Below are positions 1 to 7,171 of a stretch of DNA of 64,000 nt, piece after piece. A program made the translations under genes and the position numbers. How positions within the stretch are numbered: position 1 is the first letter of the stretch; each line of letters begins with the position of its first letter. Origin of the DNA: a bacterium YEK0313 (lineage in GTDB: Bacteria > Pseudomonadota > Alphaproteobacteria > Rhizobiales > Phreatobacteraceae); the NCBI GenBank assembly GCA_000751295.2, contig CCMO02000002.1, positions 828,501 to 892,500 on the forward strand. The letters are read 5' to 3'. The notes under the pieces were generated by a model. It did no database searches. It was given only the letters and a program-made list of their open reading frames with translations, and had not been told where the DNA came from.

Positions 1-962
1 CCGCCGGCAAAGCCGCCGGCCAGCGTCGCCGCGAGGCCGAGGCCCTTGACGATGGCGGCATATTCCTCGCGGCTGTAGCCCATGCCCCTGATGACGAAGG
101 GGCCGGTCATGGCGCCGACGAAGGCGTCGCAGAACTTGAACAGGACGACGAAGGCGAGCACCACCACCGCCATGTCGCGGGTGAGGAACTCGGAGAAGGC
201 GCCGGCCGCCGCCTTGGCGACGCGGGCAACCGGATTGCCCTGCGCGTGGACCGTCGCGGCCGCCTCGGCCGACCGCTCGGGCTCGCGCGCGATCAGCGTC
301 GTGGCCATGCCGACCAGGACGAAGACCGCCATCACGCAATAGCCGAGCGACCAGGCGGTCGCCTTGTCGAAGCCCTGGACCTTCTCGAAGAAGGAGACGA
401 TCAGCAGCGCGCCGGCGGTGGAGACCAGCATGCCGATGCGATAGGCGGCGACATAGGCGCCCATGCCGGCCGCCTGCTCGGAAGGCTGCAGCCTCTCGAC
501 GCGGTAGGCGTCGATCACCGTATCCTGGGTCGCCGAGGCGGTCGCCACCAGCACGGCGCCGAGCGCGATCATGAAGGGCGAGACATCGGGGTTCTGCAGA
601 CCGAGGAAGACGATCGCCGCCATCAGCAGGATCTGGCTGAACAGGAGCCAGCCGCGGCGGCGGCCGAGCCAGGCCGACAGGACGGGGATGTCGACGGCAT
701 CGACCACCGGCGCCCAGAGGAACTTGATCGTATAGGGCGTGCCGACCAGGGCGAACAGACCGATGGTCTTCAGGTCGACCGAGCTCTCGGCCATCCAGAC
801 CAGCAGCGTCGAGCCGGAAAGCGCCAGCGGCAGGCCCGCGGCGAAACCGAGGAACAGGACGATGAGCACGTCCCGGCGCAGATAGACGGCCGCCGCCGCG
901 CGCCAGCCGGTTCTGCCGGCGGCTTCGTCCGCGGCCTTGGCCACGGTCTCGCTGGCGGTCAT
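1..962 (-). CDS. ampG: AmpG-family muropeptide MFS transporter (C-terminus beyond window)
   Basis: Inner-membrane permease of the AmpG/PAT branch of the major facilitator superfamily, which imports anhydromuropeptides for peptidoglycan recycling. The 320 visible residues are strongly hydrophobic. After a short charged N-terminus they show the family pattern of TM1 (LFLGFAAGLPLAL), the stretch DLKTIGLFALVGTPYTIKF, then APVVDAV and an LGRRRGWLL cytoplasmic loop, which is the AmpG-type form of the MFS loop. Start ATG at 962 has GAGGAG seven bases upstream. The reading frame stays open to base 1, so roughly the last quarter or more is missing. It diverges from the urea transporter operon and is probably unrelated to it. 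The family assignment is firm; the substrate is inferred from the family. Confidence 0.85.
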   Translation of the reverse strand, partial: MTASETVAKAADEAAGRTGWRAAAAVYLRRDVLIVLFLGFAAGLPLALSGSTLLVWMAESSVDLKTIGLFALVGTPYTIKFLWAPVVDAVDIPVLSAWLGRRRGWLLFSQILLMAAIVFLGLQNPDVSPFMIALGAVLVATASATQDTVIDAYRVERLQPSEQAAGMGAYVAAYRIGMLVSTAGALLIVSFFEKVQGFDKATAWSLGYCVMAVFVLVGMATTLIAREPERSAEAAATVHAQGNPVARVAKAAAGAFSEFLTRDMAVVVLAFVVLFKFCDAFVGAMTGPFVIRGMGYSREEYAAIVKGLGLAATLAGGFAG

Positions 963-1097
963 CGAGAACTCCTCGTTCGGGTACCGGCCTGAGGTGACGC
1001 CCTTATGGTTAAGGAAAATTGAAGACGAGGTCACGGCTGGCTGGACCATGGGCCGAGCCGGCCGCGCCTGCCTCAATTGCTTGCACTTTTTCTTCAC

Positions 1098-1112
1098 GCT
1101 CAAGAATTGAGC
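1098..1112. promoter_or_regulatory. Inverted repeat upstream of the urt promoter
   Basis: GCTCAA-GAA-TTGAGC is a perfect 6-bp-arm inverted repeat in the AT-richer gap between ampG and urtA. It is flanked by a second, widely spaced inverted pair, TTGCAC (1081-1086) and GTGCAA (1134-1139). It lies about 120-150 bp upstream of the sigma-54 promoter, where enhancer-binding proteins such as NtrC act. The GTGCA/TGCAC half-sites resemble NtrC half-sites but their spacing is wrong for one canonical site, so the bound regulator is unproven. Confidence 0.35.
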
Positions 1113-1233
1113 AGAATCGTCCGGTGAAATTTTGTGCAACCGCTAAGACGGGTGGCAGGCCCGTCCCCGCAGCGCCACCTTCGAATCAAAGATACTCAAA
1201 CAAAATCAATAATATAAGACACCCGGACGGGGC

Positions 1234-1248
1234 TGGCACAACCGTTGC
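1234..1248 (+). promoter_or_regulatory. Sigma-54 (RpoN) promoter of the urt operon
   Basis: TGGCAC-N5-TTGC matches the sigma-54 -24/-12 consensus, with GG (1235-1236) and GC (1247-1248) exactly ten bases apart. The expected transcription start is near 1260, giving a leader of about 60 nt before urtA at 1323. In proteobacteria urea uptake is typically nitrogen-regulated through NtrC and sigma-54, so site and downstream gene agree. The rest of the gap (963-1322) is AT-richer than the genes and holds no convincing ORF. Confidence 0.85.
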
Positions 1249-1322
1249 GAGTCTGTCTCCCGCCTACCGCCGGTTCCGAGGCCTTCGAAGTCCGACGGTG
1301 AACACCAGAACGGGGAACCTTC

Positions 1323-2618
1323 ATGTTGAACCTGAAATCAAAGGTGCTGGGCCTCGTGGCCGGCCTGGCCCTGGCGGCCGGCCTGACCAGCGCGCCCGCC
1401 CGGGCGCAGGAAACGATCAAGGTCGGTATCCTGCACTCGCTGTCCGGCACCATGGCGATCAGCGAGTCGACGCTGAAAGACGTGATGCTCATGCTGATCG
1501 ACGAGCAGAACAAGCGTGGCGGCCTGCTCGGCCGGCAGCTCGAGCCGGTGGTGGTCGATCCCGCCTCCAACTGGCCGCTGTTCGCCGAGAAGGCACGCGA
1601 ATTGATCACCCGCAACCGCGTCGCCGTCACCTTCGGCTGCTGGACCTCGGTGTCGCGCAAGTCGGTCCTGCCGGTGTTCGAGGAGCTGAACGCGATCCTG
1701 TTCTATCCGGTGCAGTACGAAGGCGAGGAATCCTCGCCCAACATCTTCTATACGGGCGCCGCGCCGAACCAGCAGGCGATCCCCGCGGTCGACTACCTCC
1801 TGGCGGAAGGCGTGCAGCGCTTCGTGCTCGAAGGCACCGACTACGTCTATCCGCGCACCACCAACAAGATCCTGGAAGCCTATCTGCTGTCCAAGGGCAT
1901 CAAGCCGGAGGACATCTCGGTCAACTACACGCCGTTCGGCCATGCCGACTGGCAGACCCGTGTCGCGGCGATCAAGCGATTCGGCTCGTCGGGCCGCAAG
2001 ACCGCGGTCATCTCGACGATCAACGGCGATGCCAACGTTCCCTTCTACAAGGAGCTCGGCAACCAGGGCGTCAAGGCCACCGACATTCCGGTCATCGCCT
2101 TCTCGGTGGGCGAGGAGGAGCTTGCCGGCTTCGACACCCGCCCGCTGGTCGGCCACCTCGCCGCCTGGAACTATTTCCAGTCGGTCGACACGCCCGCCAA
2201 CCAGGACTTCATCGCCCGCTGGCGCGCCTTCAAGAACAATGCGCGCGCGGTGACCAACGATCCGATGGAGGCCCATGTCATCGGCTTCGCCATGTGGGTG
2301 AAGGCGGTGGAGGCGGCCGGCACCACCGATCCGACCAAGGTGCGCCAGGCGATGATCGGCATTGCCGTGCCGAACCTCTCCGGCGGCATCTCCACCATGA
2401 TGCCGAACCATCACATCACCAAGCCGGTGCTGATCGGCGAGATCCAGGCGAACGGTCAGTTCTCCACGGTCTGGCAGACGCCAGGCACGGTCGTGGCGCA
2501 GGAATGGTCGCCGCATCTGGAAGGCTCGCGCGACCTGATCGCCGATCATCGCGCGCCGATGAACTGCGGCAATTTCAACGTCCGTGTCGGCCGCTGCGGC
2601 GGCTCGGCGCAGCGCTGA
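1323..2618 (+). CDS. urtA: Urea ABC transporter substrate-binding protein UrtA
   Basis: Periplasmic type I solute-binding protein that delivers urea to UrtBC. The 431-residue product has a Sec signal peptide with a hydrophobic core and a likely ARA-Q cleavage near residue 28. The mature start ETIKVGILHSLSGTMAISE is typical of the Leu/Ile/Val-type binding-protein family. UrtA-like features include FGCWTSVSRKSVLPVFEE, LFYPVQYEGEESSPN and, near the C-terminus, MPNHHITKPV. Length is normal for UrtA. It is the first gene after the sigma-54 promoter and is followed by a hairpin and urtB, C, D and E. The start ATG at 1323 has the upstream GGGGAACC as a modest ribosome site. Confidence 0.95.
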   Translation: MLNLKSKVLGLVAGLALAAGLTSAPARAQETIKVGILHSLSGTMAISESTLKDVMLMLIDEQNKRGGLLGRQLEPVVVDPASNWPLFAEKARELITRNRVAVTFGCWTSVSRKSVLPVFEELNAILFYPVQYEGEESSPNIFYTGAAPNQQAIPAVDYLLAEGVQRFVLEGTDYVYPRTTNKILEAYLLSKGIKPEDISVNYTPFGHADWQTRVAAIKRFGSSGRKTAVISTINGDANVPFYKELGNQGVKATDIPVIAFSVGEEELAGFDTRPLVGHLAAWNYFQSVDTPANQDFIARWRAFKNNARAVTNDPMEAHVIGFAMWVKAVEAAGTTDPTKVRQAMIGIAVPNLSGGISTMMPNHHITKPVLIGEIQANGQFSTVWQTPGTVVAQEWSPHLEGSRDLIADHRAPMNCGNFNVRVGRCGGSAQR

Positions 2619-2635
2619 CCCTGACCGCCCGACGA

Positions 2636-2660
2636 CCGGGACGCGCCCCGCGCGTCCCGG
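2636..2660 (+). promoter_or_regulatory. Intercistronic hairpin between urtA and urtB
   Basis: A perfect 10-bp stem (CCGGGACGCG / CGCGTCCCGG) with a five-base CCCCG loop starts 18 bases after the urtA stop. There is no T-run, so it is not a standard terminator. Such hairpins behind binding-protein genes commonly stabilise the 5' message or damp downstream expression so that the binding protein is made in excess. That role is inferred here. Confidence 0.6.
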
Positions 2661-2694
2661 CGCCGACAGCCTTGCCGCCCGCTCCCGCCCGGAC

Positions 2695-3381
2695 ATGTTC
2701 ATGCGACGCCTGTCACTCATCCTGACCTTTCTGGCGCTGGCCGTCATCGCCGCCGGCGTCGCGCCAGTGCGCGCGCAGGACGAGGCGGCGCGCGCCCGCC
2801 CCCTGGTGCAGCGGTTCGCAACCGACAATTTCAACGAGATCGCCGGGGCGGTCGCCGCCCTCTCCGGATCCGGCCTTGCCCAGGCCGCGCCGGTGATCGA
2901 AGCCCTGCGCGACGGCCGCCTCGTCTATCGGCCGGCCGATCGCAGCGTCTATATACGCTCGGCCGCCGGCACCTGGTCGGTTGCCGCGACCGGCGAACCG
3001 GCCGCCGCGCCGGAGGGCACGCGTCCGGTCCGGCTCAACAATACCGTCCGGCGCGCCATCGACGCCGCCATGGGCGCGCTCGGTCTCTCGCACCCCGATC
3101 CGGCCCGCCGGCTCGCCGCGGCCGAGGCCGTCTTCAAGTCGCGCGACACCGGCGCCCTCGCCGGCCTCACCGCCGCGCTCGCCCGGGAAGGCGATCCGCG
3201 CGTCAGGCGCATGATGGAAGAGGCGCGCGCGGCCATTCTCGTCACCGATCCCGGTGCCGGCGATGCCGAGCGGATCGCGGCGATCGCGACGGTCGGCCGG
3301 CGCGGCGACGCCCAGGCGCTGGCCGTGCTCGGCGCGCTCGGGCCCGAGCGCGCCGCCGCTGGTCCGCCAGGCCGCCGATGA
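2695..3381 (+). CDS. urtB: UrtB N-terminal part (gene split by frameshift)
   Basis: First part of the urea permease gene. The 228 residues begin with a signal-peptide-like segment (LSLILTFLALAVIAAGVAP, cleavage near VRAQ). They continue as the soluble, Ala-rich helical region that precedes the membrane domain in proteobacterial UrtB, including VRLNNTVRRAID and the repeat-like AAEAVFKSRDTGALAGL. The natural polypeptide should run on into LWEAVQNVWYGLSLGS, but that continuation is in the +1 frame; this frame ends at TGA 3379-3381. The switch lies in a GC-only run around 3349-3358. A single extra base there (or two missing) explains it. Two in-frame starts exist, ATG 2695 and ATG 2701. Confidence 0.8.
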   Translation: MFMRRLSLILTFLALAVIAAGVAPVRAQDEAARARPLVQRFATDNFNEIAGAVAALSGSGLAQAAPVIEALRDGRLVYRPADRSVYIRSAAGTWSVAATGEPAAAPEGTRPVRLNNTVRRAIDAAMGALGLSHPDPARRLAAAEAVFKSRDTGALAGLTAALAREGDPRVRRMMEEARAAILVTDPGAGDAERIAAIATVGRRGDAQALAVLGALGPERAAAGPPGRR

Positions 3382-3394
3382 CGCCGCCGGCGCC

Positions 3395-4312
3395 GTGCGC
3401 CGCTCGCTCGCACTCTGGGAGGCGGTCCAGAACGTCTGGTACGGGCTTTCGCTCGGTTCGGTCCTGCTGCTTGCGGCCATCGGCCTCGCCATCACCTTCG
3501 GCGTGATGGGCGTGATCAACATGGCCCATGGCGAAATGGTCATGCTCGGCGCCTACACGACCTTCGTCGTACAGCAGGCGCTGCGCGCCGTGGCGCCGGG
3601 CCTCATCGACCTGTCGCTGTTCGTGGCGCTGCCGCTCGCCTTCCTGGTCGCGGGCGCGGTCGGCGTGGCCATCGAGCGCCTGATCATCCGCCACCTCTAC
3701 GGCCGGCCGCTGGAAACCCTGTTGGCCACCTTCGGCGTCAGCCTCATCCTGCAGCAGGCCGTACGCTCGTGGTTCGGGGCGACCAATCGCGAAGTCGTCA
3801 CGCCGTCCTGGATGTCGGGGTCGCTCGAGCTCGGCAACCTCGCCATCACGGCCAACCGGCTCGCCATCATCCTGTTCGCCGCGCTGGTCTTCGCCGCGCT
3901 GCTCGTCATCCTCAAGCGCACGCCGTTCGGCCTTCAGACCCGGGCGGTGACCCAGAACCGGCGCATGGCCGGCGCCATGGGCATTCGCACGAACTGGGTC
4001 GACGCCTTCACCTTCGGCCTCGGATCCGGCATCGCCGGACTCGCCGGCGTGGCGCTCAGCCAGATCGACAATGTCAGCCCCAATCTCGGCCAGGGCTACA
4101 TCATCGACAGCTTCATGGTCGTGGTGTTCGGCGGGGTCGGCAATCTCTGGGGCACGCTGGTTGCCGCCCTCACCCTCGGCATCGCCAACAAGTTCCTCGA
4201 ACCCTATGCCGGCGCGGTGCTGGCCAAGATCCTGCTGCTCGTCTTCATCATCCTGTTCATCCAGAAACGTCCGCGGGGCCTGTTCGCCCTCAAGGGACGG
4301 GTGGTCGAATAA
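3395..4312 (+). CDS. urtB: UrtB C-terminal permease domain (frameshifted relative to its N-terminus)
   Basis: Membrane part of the urea ABC permease, of the LivH/branched-chain type. The sequence from LWEAVQNVWYGLSLGS onward is complete, with about eight hydrophobic segments and the UrtB hallmarks AITFGVMGVINMAHGEMV and PNLGQGYIIDSFMVVVFGG. Homology to UrtB resumes at about 3353 (PPLVRQAADDAAG). The frame is open from GTG 3254, but the residues before 3350 are out-of-register noise. GTG 3395 is the nearest plausible independent start, with no clear ribosome site. The stop TAA overlaps the urtC ATG by one base. Either the protein is made by reinitiation, or the split is a sequence error or a real recent mutation. 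Confidence 0.8.
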   Translation: MRRSLALWEAVQNVWYGLSLGSVLLLAAIGLAITFGVMGVINMAHGEMVMLGAYTTFVVQQALRAVAPGLIDLSLFVALPLAFLVAGAVGVAIERLIIRHLYGRPLETLLATFGVSLILQQAVRSWFGATNREVVTPSWMSGSLELGNLAITANRLAIILFAALVFAALLVILKRTPFGLQTRAVTQNRRMAGAMGIRTNWVDAFTFGLGSGIAGLAGVALSQIDNVSPNLGQGYIIDSFMVVVFGGVGNLWGTLVAALTLGIANKFLEPYAGAVLAKILLLVFIILFIQKRPRGLFALKGRVVE

Positions 4313-5451
4313 TGTTCAGCCGCTTCCTGTTCCAGACCATCGACCGCACCGGCTGGATCTTCCTCGGCCTCGTCGCGCTCGCCGCCGTCCTGGTCCCGAT
4401 CCTCAATCTCGCGGTGCCGCCGGATTCCGCCTTCCACGTGTCGAATACGGCGATGGCGCTCTGGGGCAAATATCTGACCTATGCCCTGCTCGCCGTCGCG
4501 GTCGATCTCGTCTGGGGCTATTGCGGCATCCTCTCGCTCGGCCACGCCGCCTTCTTCGCCCTCGGCGGCTATGCCATGGGCATGTATCTCATGCGCCAGA
4601 TCGGGCCGCGCGGCGTCTATGCCCATCCGGTCCTGCCCGACTTCATGGTGTTCCTCAACTGGAAGGAGCTGCCGCTGACCTGGTGGGGCTTCTCGTCCTT
4701 CCCCTATGCCCTGCTGATGGTGGTTCTGGTGCCGGGCCTCCTCGCCTTCGTGTTCGGCTGGTTCGCCTTCCGCTCGCGGGTCACCGGCGTCTATCTGTCG
4801 ATCATCACGCAGGCGCTGACCTATGCCTTGCTGCTCGCCTTCTTCCGCAACGATATGGGGTTCGGCGGCAATAACGGCCTGACCGACTTCAAGGACATTC
4901 TCGGCTTCAACATCCAGGCCCAGCCGACGCGCGCCGTGCTGTTCGCGCTGTCCGCCCTGGCGCTGATGGCGGGCTATCTCGTCGCCCGCGCCATCGTGAC
5001 CTCGAAGGCCGGCAAGATCCTGGTGGCGATCCGCGACGCCGAGGCCCGGACGCGTTTCCTCGGTTACCGGGTCGAGCATTTCAAGCTGTTCGTCTGGACC
5101 GTATCCGCGGTGATGGCCGGCATTGCCGGGGCGCTCTACGTGCCGCAGGTCGGCATCATCAATCCGTCCGAATTCCATCCGGCCAATTCGATCGAGACGA
5201 TCATCTGGGTGGCGGTCGGCGGCCGCGGCACGCTCGTCGGCGCGGCCCTCGGCGCCGGCCTCGTCAATTTCGCCAAGAGCTGGTTCACCGGCGCCTTCCC
5301 GGAGGCCTGGCTGTTCGCCCTCGGCGCCCTGTTCGTCGTGGTCACGCTGTGGCTGCCGAAGGGCGTGCTCGGCACCTTCACCGCCTGGTCGGCGGCGCGG
5401 CGCGACCGACGCGAGGCGCCGGCCGGAACCGCGGCCCAGCCGGCGCAATAG
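4312..5451 (+). CDS. urtC: Urea ABC transporter permease UrtC
   Basis: Second permease subunit, of the LivM type, 379 residues. It has a signature near the second helix (VDLVWGYCGILSLGHAAFF), a large set of hydrophobic segments, the EAA-like loop AIRDAEARTRFLGYRVEHFK, and the conserved FHPANSIETIIWVAVGGRG late in the protein. Its ATG sits in a TAATG overlap with urtB, so the two permeases are translationally coupled. The start is two-thirds of the way through the urtB-urtC junction sequence and no other start fits. Downstream AGGAG for urtD overlaps its stop. The call is firm. Confidence 0.95.
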   Translation: MFSRFLFQTIDRTGWIFLGLVALAAVLVPILNLAVPPDSAFHVSNTAMALWGKYLTYALLAVAVDLVWGYCGILSLGHAAFFALGGYAMGMYLMRQIGPRGVYAHPVLPDFMVFLNWKELPLTWWGFSSFPYALLMVVLVPGLLAFVFGWFAFRSRVTGVYLSIITQALTYALLLAFFRNDMGFGGNNGLTDFKDILGFNIQAQPTRAVLFALSALALMAGYLVARAIVTSKAGKILVAIRDAEARTRFLGYRVEHFKLFVWTVSAVMAGIAGALYVPQVGIINPSEFHPANSIETIIWVAVGGRGTLVGAALGAGLVNFAKSWFTGAFPEAWLFALGALFVVVTLWLPKGVLGTFTAWSAARRDRREAPAGTAAQPAQ

Positions 5452-5460
5452 GAGCGGACC

Positions 5461-6270
5461 ATGCTCGCCGATCTCATCGAGGCCGACATCGCCGCCGCGC
5501 CGGTCAAGGCGCTGACCCGGCCGCAGGTCGTCACCCAGTCGCTGCTCTATGTCGACGGCGTCAGCGTCACCTTCGACGGGTTCCGCGCGCTCAACAGCCT
5601 GAGCTTCGTCATCGCGCCCGGCGAGATGCGCGCGATCATCGGCCCGAACGGCGCCGGCAAGACCACCATGATGGATGTCATCACCGGCAAGACCAAGCCC
5701 GACACGGGCGACGTCATCTTCGCCGGCGACACCGACCTCACGCAGCTCGACGAGACCGCGATCGCCAATCTCGGTATCGGCCGCAAATTCCAGAAGCCGA
5801 CCGTGTTCGAGAGCCAGACCGTGGCGGACAATCTCCTGATGGCTGTCAAGGCCAGCCGCACGGTGTTCGGCACGCTGTTCGCGCGCCGGTCGGCCGGCAT
5901 CGCCGCCCGGATCGACGAGATCCTCGGCGTCATCAGGCTCGGCGACCACAGGAACCGGCTCGCCGCCGAACTCTCGCACGGCCAGAAACAGTGGCTGGAA
6001 ATCGGCATGCTGCTCGGCCAGGACCCGAAGCTCCTGCTGATCGACGAGCCTGCCGCCGGCATGACCGACGCCGAGACCGCGGCGACCGCCGACCTCCTGA
6101 AGGACATTGCCAGAAGCCATTCCGTGGTGGTGGTCGAGCACGACATGGGCTTCATCCGCGAGCTCGGCGTCAAGGTCACCTGCCTGCACGAGGGATCCGT
6201 CCTCGCCGAAGGCGCGCTCGACCAGGTGAGCGCGGACGAGCGGGTCATCGAGGTCTATCTCGGGCGGTGA
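5461..6270 (+). CDS. urtD: Urea ABC transporter ATP-binding protein UrtD
   Basis: LivG-type ATPase of the urea importer, 269 residues. Walker A is GPNGAGKTT (about residues 61-69), the signature is LSHGQKQWLEIGMLL, Walker B is LLLIDEPAAGM, and the switch histidine lies in VVVVEHDMGFI. The signature reads LSHGQ rather than LSGGQ, which is normal in UrtD. An N-terminal extension of about 35 residues precedes the ATPase fold, again usual for UrtD. A clear AGGAG lies eight bases before ATG 5461 and straddles the urtC stop. Confidence 0.95.
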   Translation: MLADLIEADIAAAPVKALTRPQVVTQSLLYVDGVSVTFDGFRALNSLSFVIAPGEMRAIIGPNGAGKTTMMDVITGKTKPDTGDVIFAGDTDLTQLDETAIANLGIGRKFQKPTVFESQTVADNLLMAVKASRTVFGTLFARRSAGIAARIDEILGVIRLGDHRNRLAAELSHGQKQWLEIGMLLGQDPKLLLIDEPAAGMTDAETAATADLLKDIARSHSVVVVEHDMGFIRELGVKVTCLHEGSVLAEGALDQVSADERVIEVYLGR

Positions 6271-6328
6271 CAGGCAAGCCCTGTGTGGCAACGGCCGCGC
6301 GGCGGATGACGAGAGAGGAGTTCAGACC

Positions 6329-7024
6329 ATGCTCGAGGTCAGTCATGTCGACCTGCATTACGGCGCCGCCCAGGCGCTGCGCGACGTGTCGCTGACGGTA
6401 CGCCCGGGCGCGGTGACCTGCGTGCTCGGCCGCAACGGCGTCGGCAAGAGCTCGCTGCTGCGCGCCATTGTCGGTCATCAGCCGGTCTCGGCGGGCGAGA
6501 TCCTGTGGGAGGGCCGCGACATCACGCGCATGCCGCCCTTCGAACGCGCCCGTCGCGGCATCGCCTATGTGCCCCAGGGCCGCGAGATCTTCCCGCTTCT
6601 CACCGTGAAGGAAAACCTGCAGACCGGCTTCGCGCCACTGAAACGTGGCGACCGCAGCATTCCCGACGACATCTTCGCGCTGTTCCCCGTGCTCGGCGAC
6701 ATGCTGGGGCGGCGCGGCGGCGACCTGTCGGGCGGCCAGCAGCAGCAGCTCGCCATCGGCCGGGCCCTGGTGACGCGGCCGCGCCTCATCGTGCTCGACG
6801 AGCCGACCGAAGGCATTCAGCCCTCGATCATCAAGGATATCGGCCGCGCCATCGGCTATCTCAGGCGGAAGGGCGACATCGCCATCCTGCTGGTCGAGCA
6901 ATATCTCGATTTCGCCGAAGAGCTGGGCGATGATTTCGCCGTGATGGAGCGCGGCCGGATCGTGCTGGCCGGCGCGAAAGCAGAGGTCACGCGCGAGGAG
7001 CTCGGCCGGTCGATGGCGCTTTGA
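6329..7024 (+). CDS. urtE: Urea ABC transporter ATP-binding protein UrtE
   Basis: LivF-type ATPase, 231 residues, and last gene of the urea operon. Walker A is GRNGVGKSS, the Q-loop region is YVPQGREIFPLLTVKEN, the signature is LSGGQQQQLAIGRAL, Walker B is LIVLDEPTEGIQPS, and the H-switch is ILLVEQYLDF, where Gln takes the place of His as in other LivF/UrtE proteins. AGAGGAG precedes ATG 6329. The 58-base gap after urtD is the widest inside urtC-E and holds no terminator. No obvious terminator is seen between 7025 and the next gene, only the inverted repeats described separately. Confidence 0.95.
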   Translation: MLEVSHVDLHYGAAQALRDVSLTVRPGAVTCVLGRNGVGKSSLLRAIVGHQPVSAGEILWEGRDITRMPPFERARRGIAYVPQGREIFPLLTVKENLQTGFAPLKRGDRSIPDDIFALFPVLGDMLGRRGGDLSGGQQQQLAIGRALVTRPRLIVLDEPTEGIQPSIIKDIGRAIGYLRRKGDIAILLVEQYLDFAEELGDDFAVMERGRIVLAGAKAEVTREELGRSMAL

Positions 7025-7126
7025 CGCGGCGGCCGCGCCTTGGCAATGAGGGGCGCCTCGGCAAGACTGCGTAGCCGCCCCTGCGCAACTAGCCTCGCCG
7101 CGCCCCGCGGGCTAGGACAGGTCGGT

Positions 7127-7144
7127 GGACCGGCGCGCCGGTCC
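7127..7144. promoter_or_regulatory. Perfect 18-bp palindrome ahead of the ggt-like gene
   Basis: GGACCGGCG followed directly by CGCCGGTCC forms an uninterrupted palindrome 28 bases before the ATG at 7172. A looser stem, CTAGCC (7089-7094) with GGCTAG (7110-7115), lies just upstream. There is no T-run, so operator or mRNA hairpin are both possible. The surroundings are so GC-rich that some palindromes are expected by chance. Confidence 0.35.
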
Positions 7145-7171
7145 GGCTGAGCATTCAAGGGATCGTTCCGG

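Noticed and set aside
3340..3381. Programmed +1 frameshift in urtB at the CGA-TGA stop, like the RF2 gene
   Set aside because: A shift at the stop would insert AAGPPGRR and omit the linker PPLVRQAADD that suits UrtB. The family-like residues start earlier, so an indel near 3350 fits better.
4204..6291. 695-codon minus-strand frame opposite urtC-urtD
   Set aside because: Shadow composition, and both sense genes are certain.
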